From: Sthenelais limicola
Taxonomy: Eukaryota > Annelida > Polychaeta > Phyllodocida > Sigalionidae
Direction: 5' to 3'
Assembly: GCA_942159475.1 (NCBI GenBank)
Contig: OW804094.1
Location: forward strand, 14,638,132 to 14,702,131
DNA length: 64,000 bases
Part shown: positions 22,055-32,401 of the stretch, one piece after another
Layout of the letters: every line of letters starts with the position of its first letter
Numbering within the stretch: position 1 is the first letter of the stretch
Position numbers and translations under genes: made by a program
Notes under the pieces: model-generated
Database searches by the model: none
What the model was told of the DNA's origin: nothing
What the model saw: only the letters and a program-made list of their open reading frames with translations

Positions 22055-22966
22055 AATAAAGTATAACAATAATGAAAGATATACTACTCTGCTACAATGA
22101 GATCTCTAAAGTTCTTCTGAACCCATAACACTTGCTGCCTCCAATGCAGATATTCACAGATAATGTTATAATTTCATCACTTATTAACTGTTTATATTAC
22201 ATCTTTCGGGTTCCTCTTTATATGCTGGAGGTTATATTTATTCAATCATCATACTTAACCCCCACACTTACCTAAAGGTCATATTTGTGTCCGTGTAACG
22301 ATTCTATGTATGCTTTGACAAACCGCGGAATATGTCTGGGTAATCTCTGGAATATGTCAGGATTATCTCCAGGAGAGGATAGGATACCTCCGGATGCCAC
22401 CAGGTGTCAGAGGAGGAGGAATATTATATATGTTAATATTATTACTTACTTCATGTAATAACTACTTGTGGGTTAATATTCCATTGTTTAAACTTCTACC
22501 AAGGTTTACATCATATAATTCTTCGTTCATGTTGAATATTATATTTATCATATCTTTATATTCATTCACATGTTCTTCATTCTATGTTGAAACACCTTAT
22601 GTTACTTGTTGAAATAATTATGACTTCGGCACGGAACTCTTGTTTCGACAGGTTGAGACCTCGGAACTCAACCTCAGCTCTAGGATGGATTCATAATAAA
22701 ACTGAACTCACAAAAGTATTCTCTCTATATTATTATTTACAGAGGAGCGATTTGAACTTAGAATATTATTCTCCCTTGCCCCTAGACAAGGACACAGATT
22801 CTTTCCGCCACTTTCCTTGCAAGAGATATAGTTAATACCTATTCAGAGAAGTATTCTATACGATCACAAATATATCAACAAATATCGATAGTGTTTTAGT
22901 CTGGAAGAGATCTGGAAACGATACACAGAACGTGAAACGTATGCCACATATCTCCATGGAAAGAAC
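22055..22966. other. intergenic DNA between convergent genes, nothing recognised
   Basis: AT-rich. It contains short runs of similar words (GGAATATGTC at 22329 and 22348) and no recognised ORF, RNA gene or terminal repeat. Confidence 0.4.
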
Positions 22967-23655
22967 CTAGGCAAGATTCATAACATCCGCACTGAATGTC
23001 TCATTCCTTTGAAAATGGTGCCCGAAGACTGTTTTTACATCGGGAACCCGGTAAGCACCATCCGGGTTTGTTGAAGATTTGGGCTTTTTTGAGATACTGT
23101 TGGCTCCGTAAGGGTGATCATTGACCTGTGTTGCTGGTACAAACCCTCTGTAATCATGGAGTTTTGTTATCTTGCGCTTCTGGCTGACATTTACATGACC
23201 CCCAAATAGAATTTTGTGAGCATTAACTATATGATTAGCAGCTTTTTTATGGTCTGAGGAGAAAGGTTGATTCCCATAAGCAGCTGTCAGATCCTGCAAT
23301 TGGGATTGCACTTCTTCCACTTTGTTGCATTCGGCTATGTCATCAGCATCTGGTGGGTCATAGTCATGGGTTGCTGGACAGGTTTCTATAAAAGTGGAAG
23401 GGCTTGCCTCATGTTGAATAAAAGAAACCACCTGAATACAAACACAGTTAATTCCAAAACTATAGGCTGTGCAGGGACACATTTTTGTTGAAATATTTAC
23501 AAGGGAAACTTGCTCTCTGAAAAACATCTCAACAGACTGGCCATCTGTGTAGTATTGTTGACTGTCATAAAGATCTCTTGCTATTTGTTCTCTTTCTCTC
23601 TCAACATCTATGCCACGTTCTGCAGCTAATATCAGTGCTAGATTGTAGTGTTTTC
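22967..23655 (-). CDS. SWIM-like C-terminal exon(s), minus strand
   Basis: The minus frame reads ALILAAERGIDVEREREQI, then RDLYDSQQYYTDGQSVEMFF and VSLVNISTKMCPCTAYSFGI followed by NCVCIQ. It then continues open to a stop at 22967 through a polar region (PSTFIETCPATHDYDPPDAD and a KKPK stretch). The C-P-C...N-C-V-C spacing resembles a SWIM zinc finger (CxC...CxH) with the last His replaced by Cys. SWIM fingers follow MULE domains in transposases and ZSWIM proteins, so this could be the missing 3' part of the MULE-domain gene lying inverted, or part of a related copy. An upstream TGA near 23655 marks the limit of the frame; intron borders are uncertain. Confidence 0.4.
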
Positions 23656-23892
23656 AGAAACCTATAAGAATAAAAGGTCCAATGATGTGGACTCAAGTCC
23701 GGTCATGTACACATCCAATACACTTCTGGAACAGAAAATAACAATCTTTTGTTAAAAACGATGTTGGTGTGGGGAACTGCTAACCGTTGGGAAGGGGTGA
23801 GTTAATTATCGGTGAGTGGTTGAAGTAATGACTTAGGTAGAGGAGTAGTGTTGCACTTTTTTTATTTTTTGGGACTATACATATGAGCCAAC

Positions 23893-23919
23893 GTTTCAAC
23901 ACTTGCGTGCCTTCGTCAG
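23893..23919 (-). ncRNA. hammerhead-ribozyme-like core in PLE-2
   Basis: On the minus strand CTGACGA (23919-23913, CUGANGA with C at position 7) leads into a stem II GGCAC-GCAA-GTGTT and then GAAAC (23897-23893). The loop is a GNRA-type tetraloop. Stem I and the cleavage site could not be shown, so activity is unproven. Confidence 0.42.
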
Positions 23920-24317
23920 GGCTGTAGGTCCAATGAGTGTTCTCTGTTAAGGACAGCCTTATATACTCATGAGTTGCATGATGGGATACATCGAGATAAA
24001 GTTAGCATTACATTGTCAGCATTGGTTGTAGTATGAAATCCATATGGCCACAAGTTATGATATTTAGTTTCACATTCGATTTTTTGCAATAAACATTATT
24101 CCCAATTTTTTCGTTTGTTCAAATATTGTTAATATAAGAGTAAATCCCATATTATTAGCTAATCATTCAGGCAGTCAGTCATTAATACTTTTTTTAAAAA
24201 ATTCCTCATAAGGTCTGGAGGTAGGTTGGTATTCTGAACTAGTTATTTCAAACACTGTAGTATGATAAGGTGAGAGATGGTACATAAGTGCACATGTTAA
24301 ATGAATAATAAATAACG

Positions 24318-25367
24318 TCACAGTTGATCTTGGTAAAGTTTGGTTAATATGGTGAAGTCCAGAGCCAGCTCAGGGCTTAGTGAGTTCAGTGTCTGTGTAA
24401 TTCCAACTAGGAATGCTTCGTTGATATTATAGTCCTTGGGCCTCAGGGTGACTGATGTGCCGGTCGGACTTGTTGTTGCCTTGGGTTGGGGAATTACTTG
24501 TGTTGGGCTCAACTGGGTCTGGATTCCTTCAACTTGGTTGATTTCTGGGAGTCGCCTCTGGGGGGCTGCTGTGTTGGCGTGGGTTATGGGGAAGTGGAAG
24601 TAGAGGGGCTCGAGGAGTCAGTAGATGAACTCCCTGAGCTACTGTTGCTGCTGCTGCCGCTGCTGTTGCTGCTGGTGCTGCACGTGGAACAGGAGCAGGA
24701 TGAGTTAGATGGGCTGGCGTCATATCCCACCAGGGATATGATCGGGGTAGGGACAGGGGTGGAGACTGATGTTGGTATAGGAGTCTTGTTGGTTTTGTTT
24801 GATAGAATTTCATGGGCTCCTATTAGAGTGTTCAGTGCCTTGGTTGCTTCTAGAGTTTGTAAATCGAGTAAATTGTTCATTGGAGTGGTTGAGGGGAGGT
24901 TCTTATTAAGGCCCAGATCATAGTAGTCATCATTGTTTATAGTATTCAGGAGACCCAACCTGGGTTTTTTTGCTCTAGGGTCAGTCTCGGGCTCCGCCTC
25001 GAGGCTGGCATGGCTGGTAGTGGGTAATAGTCCTGTTGATTGTATGATGGAAATAAACTTATCTGAGTTCTTGTGATGTAGGTAACTGTCGTTAGCCTTC
25101 CTCTCTGCCTCTTTAGTGAATTTTCGGTTTACGGTGGGGATGATGAAGTCTGGGCGGTGGTCCACTGAATCAATGTGTGTTGATTTCATGTGTCTATCAA
25201 GGGAAGATTTTGTGGCGTATTCCATGAAACATAGGCTGCACCCTATTTTCTGTCGTTTCTCATGATGTATGGTGTAATGACGGTGAGCCGCCTTCCTGCC
25301 GGTTATATATATGCTTGCTGCAGTAGCTGCATTCAAAGACCTCTTTGTCTTTCTCCGTATCTGCCAT
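24318..25367 (-). pseudogene. C2H2 zinc-finger ORF of PLE-2
   Basis: ATG at 25367 opens a frame with FECSYCSKHIYNR; a 1-nt shift at about 25290 leads into KAAHRHYTIHHEKRQ and a second finger (C-S-L-C, twelve residues, H-M-K-S-T-H). This gives two tandem C2H2 fingers. A basic linker follows (NRKFTKEAERKANDS), then PRAKKPRLGLLN, a possible nuclear localisation signal, and a Ser/Thr-rich tract. Further shifts near 24590 and 24530 lead to an ending TLRPKDYNINEAFLVGITQT...TKLYQDQL, stop at 24318. Penelope-like proteins are known to have a zinc-finger motif before GIY-YIG; a separate zinc-finger ORF after it is not something I can match to a known element. The function is unknown; nucleic-acid binding is the obvious inference. 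Confidence 0.6.
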
Positions 25368-25451
25368 GACTGTTGTTGCTGGTAAGCGTGTGGCTTGTGA
25401 GGGCGTGTTGGTGGCCCATGTGCGTTTGTTTATTTACATTGTGACGTTGTC

Positions 25452-25818
25452 TTACGTACGGATGTTCAGCCCGCGTGGTTGCCATGTTGCTAGGCGCTTA
25501 ATCCACGCTTCTTCTAAGCGCAACCTGTCGTTAAGGTCTAGAGCGCTGTTGTCAACGACGGTGATTGTGACGTCACCGCCGCTGTGGTCGGGAGCGTTGA
25601 AGTGGAAAGCCACAGGTTTCTCTACTCGTTGATTAGTAATATCATTCTGATGTTGTGTGCGCCTAAGATGTAAAGTGTTCTTGGTTTGACCTATGTATTT
25701 TTTGTTGCATTTTCCACATATGATGGCGTAGACTATGCTTGTGCTCATGCAGGTGGAACGGCATACGACGTTGTAAGTTTTTTGGCCGGAGGAGTCACAG
25801 ATTTTAGTGCTGTTCCGT
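25452..25818 (-). pseudogene. GIY-YIG endonuclease domain of a Penelope-like polymerase
   Basis: The minus frame begins at the truncation point with KICDSSGQKTYNVVCRSTC, then IVYAIICGKCNKKYIGQTKN, which holds the GIY...YIG signature (VYAI and YIGQT) and a CGKC pair. Next come LHLRRTQHQNDI with the expected Arg, AFHFNAPDHSGGDV, and EEAWIKRLATWQPRGLN with the catalytic-type Glu. The stop is at 25452. This arrangement is characteristic of the endonuclease at the C-terminus of Penelope-like elements. The zinc-finger ORF starts only 85 nt downstream. Confidence 0.85.
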
Positions 25819-25831
25819 TTTTGTTAAAAAC

Positions 25832-26356
25832 TTAATACAGTATGGTCAATTTGTATATTTTGGGTCAATCTTTTGCAGGTAATCCATATTTAAGTAACCC
25901 AGCAAATAATACTGTGCATGCTGTCATGATGAAAGCTAGGTATTGCAGTACAGTAATGTATGCATAGGGGGAGGTCCCATGTTCCTCCCTAGAAACGGGA
26001 AAGACCTTAATATTGAGATTTAATAAAGAAATACATTCAGTCAACATTCTGTATGGAACTAGTATACAGCTAGTGGAACTACTACTTTAGTGTTGTTATT
26101 CATATATAATTGCATTGTGTCATATATCCTGGAGGATATGTCTAGACTACTATACAACTTCCTAAGTATCAACCTATAAGGCTACAGGATCTATAAAGAA
26201 CTAAGATCAAAGACTAAATATTATAATACTAGGATCCGATGTAACGAGGTTGGTTTCTGACTTACCATATATGGTGCCCACAAGATATCCCTTTTTAGAA
26301 AATGGAAGTAAATCCCGAATTTCAGTTACTTTTAGCATGTTAATTTCCACACTTAC
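25832..26356. other. intronic or intergenic DNA, nothing recognised
   Basis: It lies between PLE-2 and a possible minus-strand exon. AT-rich; no motif found. Confidence 0.35.
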
Positions 26357-26489
26357 TTCATCATTCCCAAATGAGCCTCTTTGTTACTATCATTTGGGAT
26401 GGCTGCCAGAATTTGTTGGTGTATTTCGCTGGTGTCCACATGTGCTGTGGTCAAATCCTCTAGATCCTTGGCCAAGCGCCTTACATCAC
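26357..26489 (-). CDS. possible internal exon
   Basis: A TTTGAAG acceptor opens a minus frame reading VRRLAKDLEDLTTAHVDTSE and on to NKEAHLGMM, closed by a GTAAGT donor. The peptide is an amphipathic acidic helix. It may belong to the same minus-strand gene as the SWIM-like exons at 22967-23655 and the exon at 27019-27131, with PLE-2 inserted in an intron, but the phases have not been shown to agree. Confidence 0.35.
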
Positions 26490-27018
26490 CTTCAAAAACA
26501 AGGATTTCATAATGGAAAGGATGTATGTCAATGTTTAATTTACAAATTTGGAATTAATTACTGGGTACAAGAATAAAATACATATCTTACATATGCAACC
26601 TACACTGTTAATTCACGATCAAAAAAGAGGAATCACCAAACCTATAAGTGCTGCACCAAAAAATAGTCACAAGTGTTAAGCCACAGAATCTATAAGAGTT
26701 TAATTTGCAAATACTTAGAAGGCACAAAATAAAAAAACGTGAGATAGGGACTTCCGGAATGCTGACTGTACTTAATATTCTACAAATAGGAGGAATGATA
26801 CTTAATCTAAGAATAATAACATAAATAACTGAATTGACCGAAAATGAAAATGAGTTAGATTCAAAAGAGAAAAGTATAAGGATCAACACATTCATTGCTT
26901 GAAAACCCCTCACAGAAAAATTAAATAGCTGTTCGTAAGACATCAGCTACACCAGAAACATCACCAGAGTTAATGATTAGCACTAATGCTAATCTTGGAA
27001 TTCATGATTAAAGCCTAC

Positions 27019-27131
27019 CTTTGTGGAGGGTGAAAAAAGTGCTCCAGCAGTGGACTTGGTTCTTTTATTCGCCACTGACTTGACCAAGGCATCCAGTGAT
27101 GCCTGGTTGTGATGTTTGGCTGCATTTTTTC
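27019..27131 (-). CDS. possible internal exon
   Basis: Acceptor CTCAG, then an open frame GKNAAKHHNQASLDALVKSV and KRTKSTAGALFSPSTK, then donor GTAGGC. It is basic and not recognised. See the exon at 26357-26489 for context. Confidence 0.35.
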
Positions 27132-28172
27132 CTGAGATATGAAAATAAGGAAGACGTTGCGAAATAAGGATGTTTACAAAGATAGTCATGTAAAATCTGT
27201 AGTGTACTTTATTTTCTTAGTGGGTATGTAAAGATCTATCATCGGTGGTCATCTTCATTAAATATCATTACAATGCGATCAGAACCCTAATAGGTATGGA
27301 ATTTTATCATTTTGTGTAAGGGATGCGCCATTCCGCATCATATGTTTTATTCCAGGTGGTGGCTGAGAAATGTGGCCTCTATTAGGAGAAATAAGTAATA
27401 AAGAAATAATTAAATTTGAATGTATTCTGGACTGGAAAATTAAGGAAATTAGAAATAATTTATAACTCTTGGATTACTGCATTTTGTGTAGAAGGAGCAT
27501 CATCCCAGAAACTCAATTTAACTGCTTATAGATTAGGAACAAATTTCATTTGAGCATCAATATTTCAGGAAAATATATCAGGGAACTCTGTTATTCGAAT
27601 ATGATATTAGCTATTATTCTTTTGTTTGAATAAATTATAATGACGCCTAATTTACCCTGAGGCCATCATGCATCATTCCAAGTCATGTTGCGTACATTTT
27701 GCATACATTTAATGCACACTGAAACATACACATTTACTGAAACACACACAAAAATAATGGAGAGGGCTATAGAAAAGTATACATTTCCTGAAAGAGGAAT
27801 TTGTTTTTTTCACGATAACAGGAACAGGAACAAATAACTGGAATGGCATAATTTTTACTGACATGGCGGATGATGGAATAAAGAAAGGTATAATCTTAGC
27901 GAATTGTACATCCTCAGAGAATCTTTCCCATATACATATATTATATGGTCGGTTCAAGAAATATAAGTGCAATTTTAATGTTTTCCACATTTTCCACAAT
28001 TTTTTTTTGTAATTCTAATCGTATAAACCTACAAAAGGTTTCATATTTCCAGATACATTTTAAGTTTATATAGATCTAGGGCCAAACGGAAGACCTAAAG
28101 TTAGCACGACTAATTTTAGACTTGTATGTCCTTTTCATGTAAATGACGATATTGAATAAAAATTATATATAT
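27132..28172. other. AT-rich DNA, nothing recognised
   Basis: No supported ORF, RNA or repeat. The word TAAGTTTATATAGAT at 28070-28084 recurs at 30230-30244, on the far side of the next element. Confidence 0.4.
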
Positions 28173-30222
28173 GGTCAATTCTAATTTTTTGGCGTCCAGG
28201 GTGGTAAAAAATGGCCATTTTTCAAATAGGTCTGAATCAGAAACAATTGTTATATCAGGAAACTAGATGTTTTGAAGGGTTTTTCTGTATAAATTGGTAA
28301 GGATATCTCTGGATATTAACTGAGCTATAGGAGATGGGCCAAATGAAGCCCAAAGCAAGTATACCATGCGTATGCCATGTGATTTATTCAAATTTTTGCT
28401 AATTTTACTAAATCAGTCTATTCATATCTTGATTTCTTTTTCATAATATGATAAACATATATATGTATCATTGTCTCAGAGTCACAGAGATTTGATTAAA
28501 TTGATTTTAGATAATAACTATGGATTCGAAATTAGGGTGTTTCCTTGTGGAAATCATTGTATTTTAAGTATATGTTACATCGTTGCAATTAACTTTATCA
28601 TATCGATGATGAATAATTATTGCTCTGCTTTATTTTGTAGTTGAGTGTGTCTGACATATCTTGTCAAATTTTCGGGGAAATTTATAAAGTTTTTGAATAC
28701 TTTATAAGCTCCTAGCCTAATGCATACGCACGGTATAACACATGAGAAACACCAGTGCTAAACATTTTAATTCAATTAAACATCAGTTGATTTCTTTTAT
28801 AATAGGGTATTATTCTATGGATAACGATTTTAGTATGACCTCTATAACTGATATAATTTTCGGTTAAATACAATAACTAGATATTTATTTCCAGAGGGTT
28901 TTCTCTTTCATTGTATGCATACGCACGGTATGCATATTCATGCATATGCATGTGATATGTATTTTGGTTGGAAACAAGTGTGAAGCCATTAAGAGTCAGA
29001 TTAAAACCTGGCACTTTAAGTAACACTTAAGTTTGACTCATTGCATTAGAATTGGCTTTAAGAATTACAAATACTGAATATTTATGGCATTAGTTAGTAT
29101 GTACCGTGCGTATGCTGCCCCATACTGGGTGCACATAATGTATCCTAGGAAACATACAATAGAAAGTCAGTACATATGCACTTATGAGTGTCGTGGATGT
29201 CATGAAATGTAATCTGGTCCTTATTCTATACGACTTTGTTCAATCACATATTGTATTGCCCTGGGGCATGTTAATGATAATGTCTACTAGAATAAGGTAT
29301 TTATTTTTAACATGAGCCACATTAGATAGAACAATATACCAGTTATAGAAGTTTTGAATGTCTTAACTTAAAGCGGCAAGGATGTCTTGTCATTCATTTC
29401 CATTTTGTATGTATATATCAGCTGCAATTGTCTGATATGTCCCAATTCTCTTGTAATGGCATACGCACGGTATAGGCATACGCATGGCATGCTTATAATA
29501 ATCTTGATTATCATTTTAAATGTGTTTTGGCAACATAGAATTGAGATCCTTTGTTCATTACCTTGAATAAGGGCCCAACTTATGTATACATGTTTAAAGT
29601 TAAATATTTGTATTTGCTGAGATATGGCTATATATAATGCATATGCATGGTATGCATAAAAGTTGACTATACTGTATGTCCCTTTACTAATTCATTAATA
29701 AGTAGAAAGCGGTGGCAAATTGATAATTTTTTCTGGTTTCATTTAAAACTAGAGTAGTTCGTCTATCATATGAATACATATTCACCTAAACAACCTTTGT
29801 AATTTAAATGAAATTGAGGACACAATGTCTAGGCATACGCACGGTATGGCTAGGGTTGACTATTACATAACTATCAAAAAGATACATAAAATATTCAAAT
29901 AGAGTCCCTAAAACCATAATATAATATGTAAAAGTATTTTGTCTACAGAATTATTACAAATTTGCTCTGCATATATACATTTGTTATGTTCTTTCTACAT
30001 GACAAATGGACATTTTTTTGTACCTTATTGTAAAAATGGCCTATTTTAGGAGGTTTTTTAAAGCTGGAATTGTCAATAATGATTTTAGACCCTTAAAAGT
30101 GGGGTTCGGATTGTAGCATTTTTCTGGGCGGATTCAGTGAATCTCAAAAATCATGTCTAAAATCAATATTGCTGACGATATCATGCAAAAACCTTGTGGA
30201 CGCCAAAAAAATAGAATTGACC
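28173..30222. mobile_element. 2.05-kb non-autonomous element with 26-bp TIRs
   Basis: The ends 28173-28198 and 30197-30222 are inverted repeats with one mismatch in 26 bp: GGTCAATTCTA, a T run, GGCGTCCA. Both outer flanks are TA dinucleotide runs, so a TA-type duplication is possible but cannot be proved. The interior has no ORF. It carries a recurring word, GCATACGCACGGTAT, at 28722, 28918, 29459 and 29833, with near matches (also inverted) near 28363, 29102, 29475 and 29638. Interspersed words of this kind resemble transposase-binding arrays. The superfamily is not known. Confidence 0.8.
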
Positions 30223-30263
30223 ATATATATAAGTTTATATAGATATTATTTCTACCGATTCTC

Positions 30264-31384
30264 TTTTGGTTTGGTTTGGTTTGGTTTGGTTAGTTTCACC
30301 TCCGCTAATAGTAATTAAAAGTTAGCAGATATACTGTGGTTTTATTATTTTATTCTGTGAAATTCCCTATTTCATGAAACAGGGTTTGGCCTGACGAAGT
30401 CAGGCTTCATTTAGGTTACCTAAATTTTGTCGTACAATTTGGTTTCCCGTAGGAAATCACGAATATTTTTGTTCCCAGATTCCCGGAAAATACTCTGCAG
30501 TGTCCTGCGATTTTGCAGGAATTTTATTCTGTTTCTCTTGGTTGCCTGACAATGTATTAAGAGATGCTCTACACTCAGTTGAGTGTTGCATGTCTGACAT
30601 ACAGGAGCCACTTCACCTTTTAGAAGGTGCCTGTGAGTCAGTTTGGTGTGACCGGTACGAAGACGGGTCAGTATCACCTGTTCGGGTCTTGTCAGGTTAT
30701 CATCTTTGAATTTTGGTGTGATTGATGGTGTGATTACTCGCAGCTTGTTACTGTTAACACCATTCCATGTGCGCTGCCAGCTACGTTTGACATGTGCCTG
30801 CGCCACAGGTACAATGTCTGTGTATGGCATTTGGTCAGCCCCAACAGGGCGCCTCAATGCATTTTTGGCTGCAATGTCTGCTGCCTCATTTCCTTCTATT
30901 CCAATGTGGCTTGGCACCCAGCACAACACCACTTCTTTGTCCAGTCTTTTGTTTTCAGTGTATGTCTCTTGAATTGCTTGTATGATTGGGTTCTTAGGAT
31001 AAAGGTTGGTCACAGCTTCTAGACATGGGTGCGAGTCTGAGAATATGATGAATTTCTTCATCCGTGAGACCTGTACCCATTCAAGTGCCTTAAGCAGTGC
31101 TTTTCCTTCAGCAGTGTAGATGCTGCTTTCCTTGTGGAGAGCCTTCTTCAAGTTCCCAAATGGTGTATGCACGGCAAATCCAACACAACTACCATCTTTG
31201 GAACCATCGGTGAAAATGGCTGTATGGCTTTCAAACTGTGTCCTGATTTCACTGTATTGTTTTTCAAATACATGCACAGGAGTCTCAGTTTTCTTGTTTG
31301 TGTCAAGGTCCAGGATAACCAGGGGTAATTTTTGTTCCCATGGTGGAGTCTCTGGTGGTTTTTCAGTCATTACTCTTTTAATCA
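30264..31384 (-). mobile_element. I-like LINE copy D (RNase H and finger intact)
   Basis: Minus-strand copy with coding region 31384-30420, 3' noncoding tail and a CCAAA array ending near 30264. It begins at KRVMTEKPPETPPWEQ, just upstream of RNase H, and keeps TDGSK, AEGKALLKALEW, SDSHPC and the WVPSH block. Against copy A only a handful of substitutions are seen (for example Cys for Arg after DGS, Arg for Leu near the end). The 5' junction shares AAAAGAG with the sequence after the tail, so a short target duplication is possible. Confidence 0.88.
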
Positions 31385-31869
31385 TTGCTAATACACTATT
31401 GTAATGTATCTGGACAAGTCTAAACTGATCCACCCCTCTGTGAGATAAGATCATCGTACTTGGATGGATTGAATATTTATGCTGATATCTTGGCAAATAT
31501 TTGAGATTTATTTTACCAAATTCAAAAAGCATTAGACGCCCCAACCTGTCTATCTGTCTGTCCAAAAGTGTATGGTTATATAATTATTATTTCTATTTAA
31601 GAAAACATGGTGCTTAAACTTTGATTTATTTTCCACATGTATATCAAGCCCTTGTCGACGTTTCATGAGAATTGCCCATGTAGGTATGAATTATTGATAT
31701 GAAAAGAAGATGGGAGAGTTTCACTACTAACTGAACTTTAAAAAGCTGTTGAGGGTTGATTGTGGACTTTTCAGAGAGACAACTTAGGTTGAATTGGATT
31801 AGGTTGGAATTGGATTTTATTGATAATTCCCAACGTTTTGGCATTGTGGTCAATGTTATATGAACAGGT
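31385..31869. other. spacer between two LINEs, nothing recognised
   Basis: AT-rich, no supported ORF. It ends against the TTATTATTA array that marks the 3' end of the long LINE. Confidence 0.4.
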
Positions 31870-32401
31870 AATTATTATTATTATTATTATAAAACTTTTA
31901 TTCAATAAAACATGTAGATTTCTGCTATGCTGTACCGAAGCGGAAAAATTCCTTCTCAGTGTTTTACAACACTGAGTTCTTCCCGGGTTCCCTTCAGAAA
32001 TTATTAAAAAGGCAAATAGGATAGAATTCACAATTATAGACAAATACATTGTTTAGTTACTAAGAATATAGAGTCGACCCGCTTTTAGATGGTAGGATGC
32101 GAATGACGGTCATGGCAGTGTCCTATTGTCCGTGGTTTCATATATTTGCCAGAGGTATTTCGTCATAGAGTCTTAGAGTAATTCGATTTATAATATCGCA
32201 TCTTGGTAATGAGTTCGAGTAAATGTTTAAAGTGGATTAAACTATCGTTCTACAACATATGTTAATACTAGAGTACAATCATGTTGCTAAAGTACAATTC
32301 AATCTCCAATATATCATGGGTGTTAGCAATTAAAAGTAGGGTTGAGTCGGTACTCAAAGACTTAATCAATAGTCTGATCACAGGATCACATAATAATGAT
32401 A

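Larger units (their letters stand above)
23760..25818 (-). mobile_element. Penelope-like element PLE-2, 5'-truncated, 13-bp TSD
   Basis: The 2059-bp insertion is bounded by TTTTGTTAAAAAC at 23747-23759 and 25819-25831. On the minus strand it starts inside the C-terminal GIY-YIG endonuclease of a Penelope-like polymerase, continues with a C2H2 zinc-finger ORF, and ends with a region holding a hammerhead-like core. Truncation at the 5' side and a long TSD fit target-primed insertion. The reverse transcriptase is absent. Confidence 0.8.

Noticed and set aside
24584..24720. Ser-rich codon repeat in PLE-2 as a microsatellite
   Set aside because: Codons vary while Ser is kept, which fits a low-complexity protein tail better than a simple DNA repeat.
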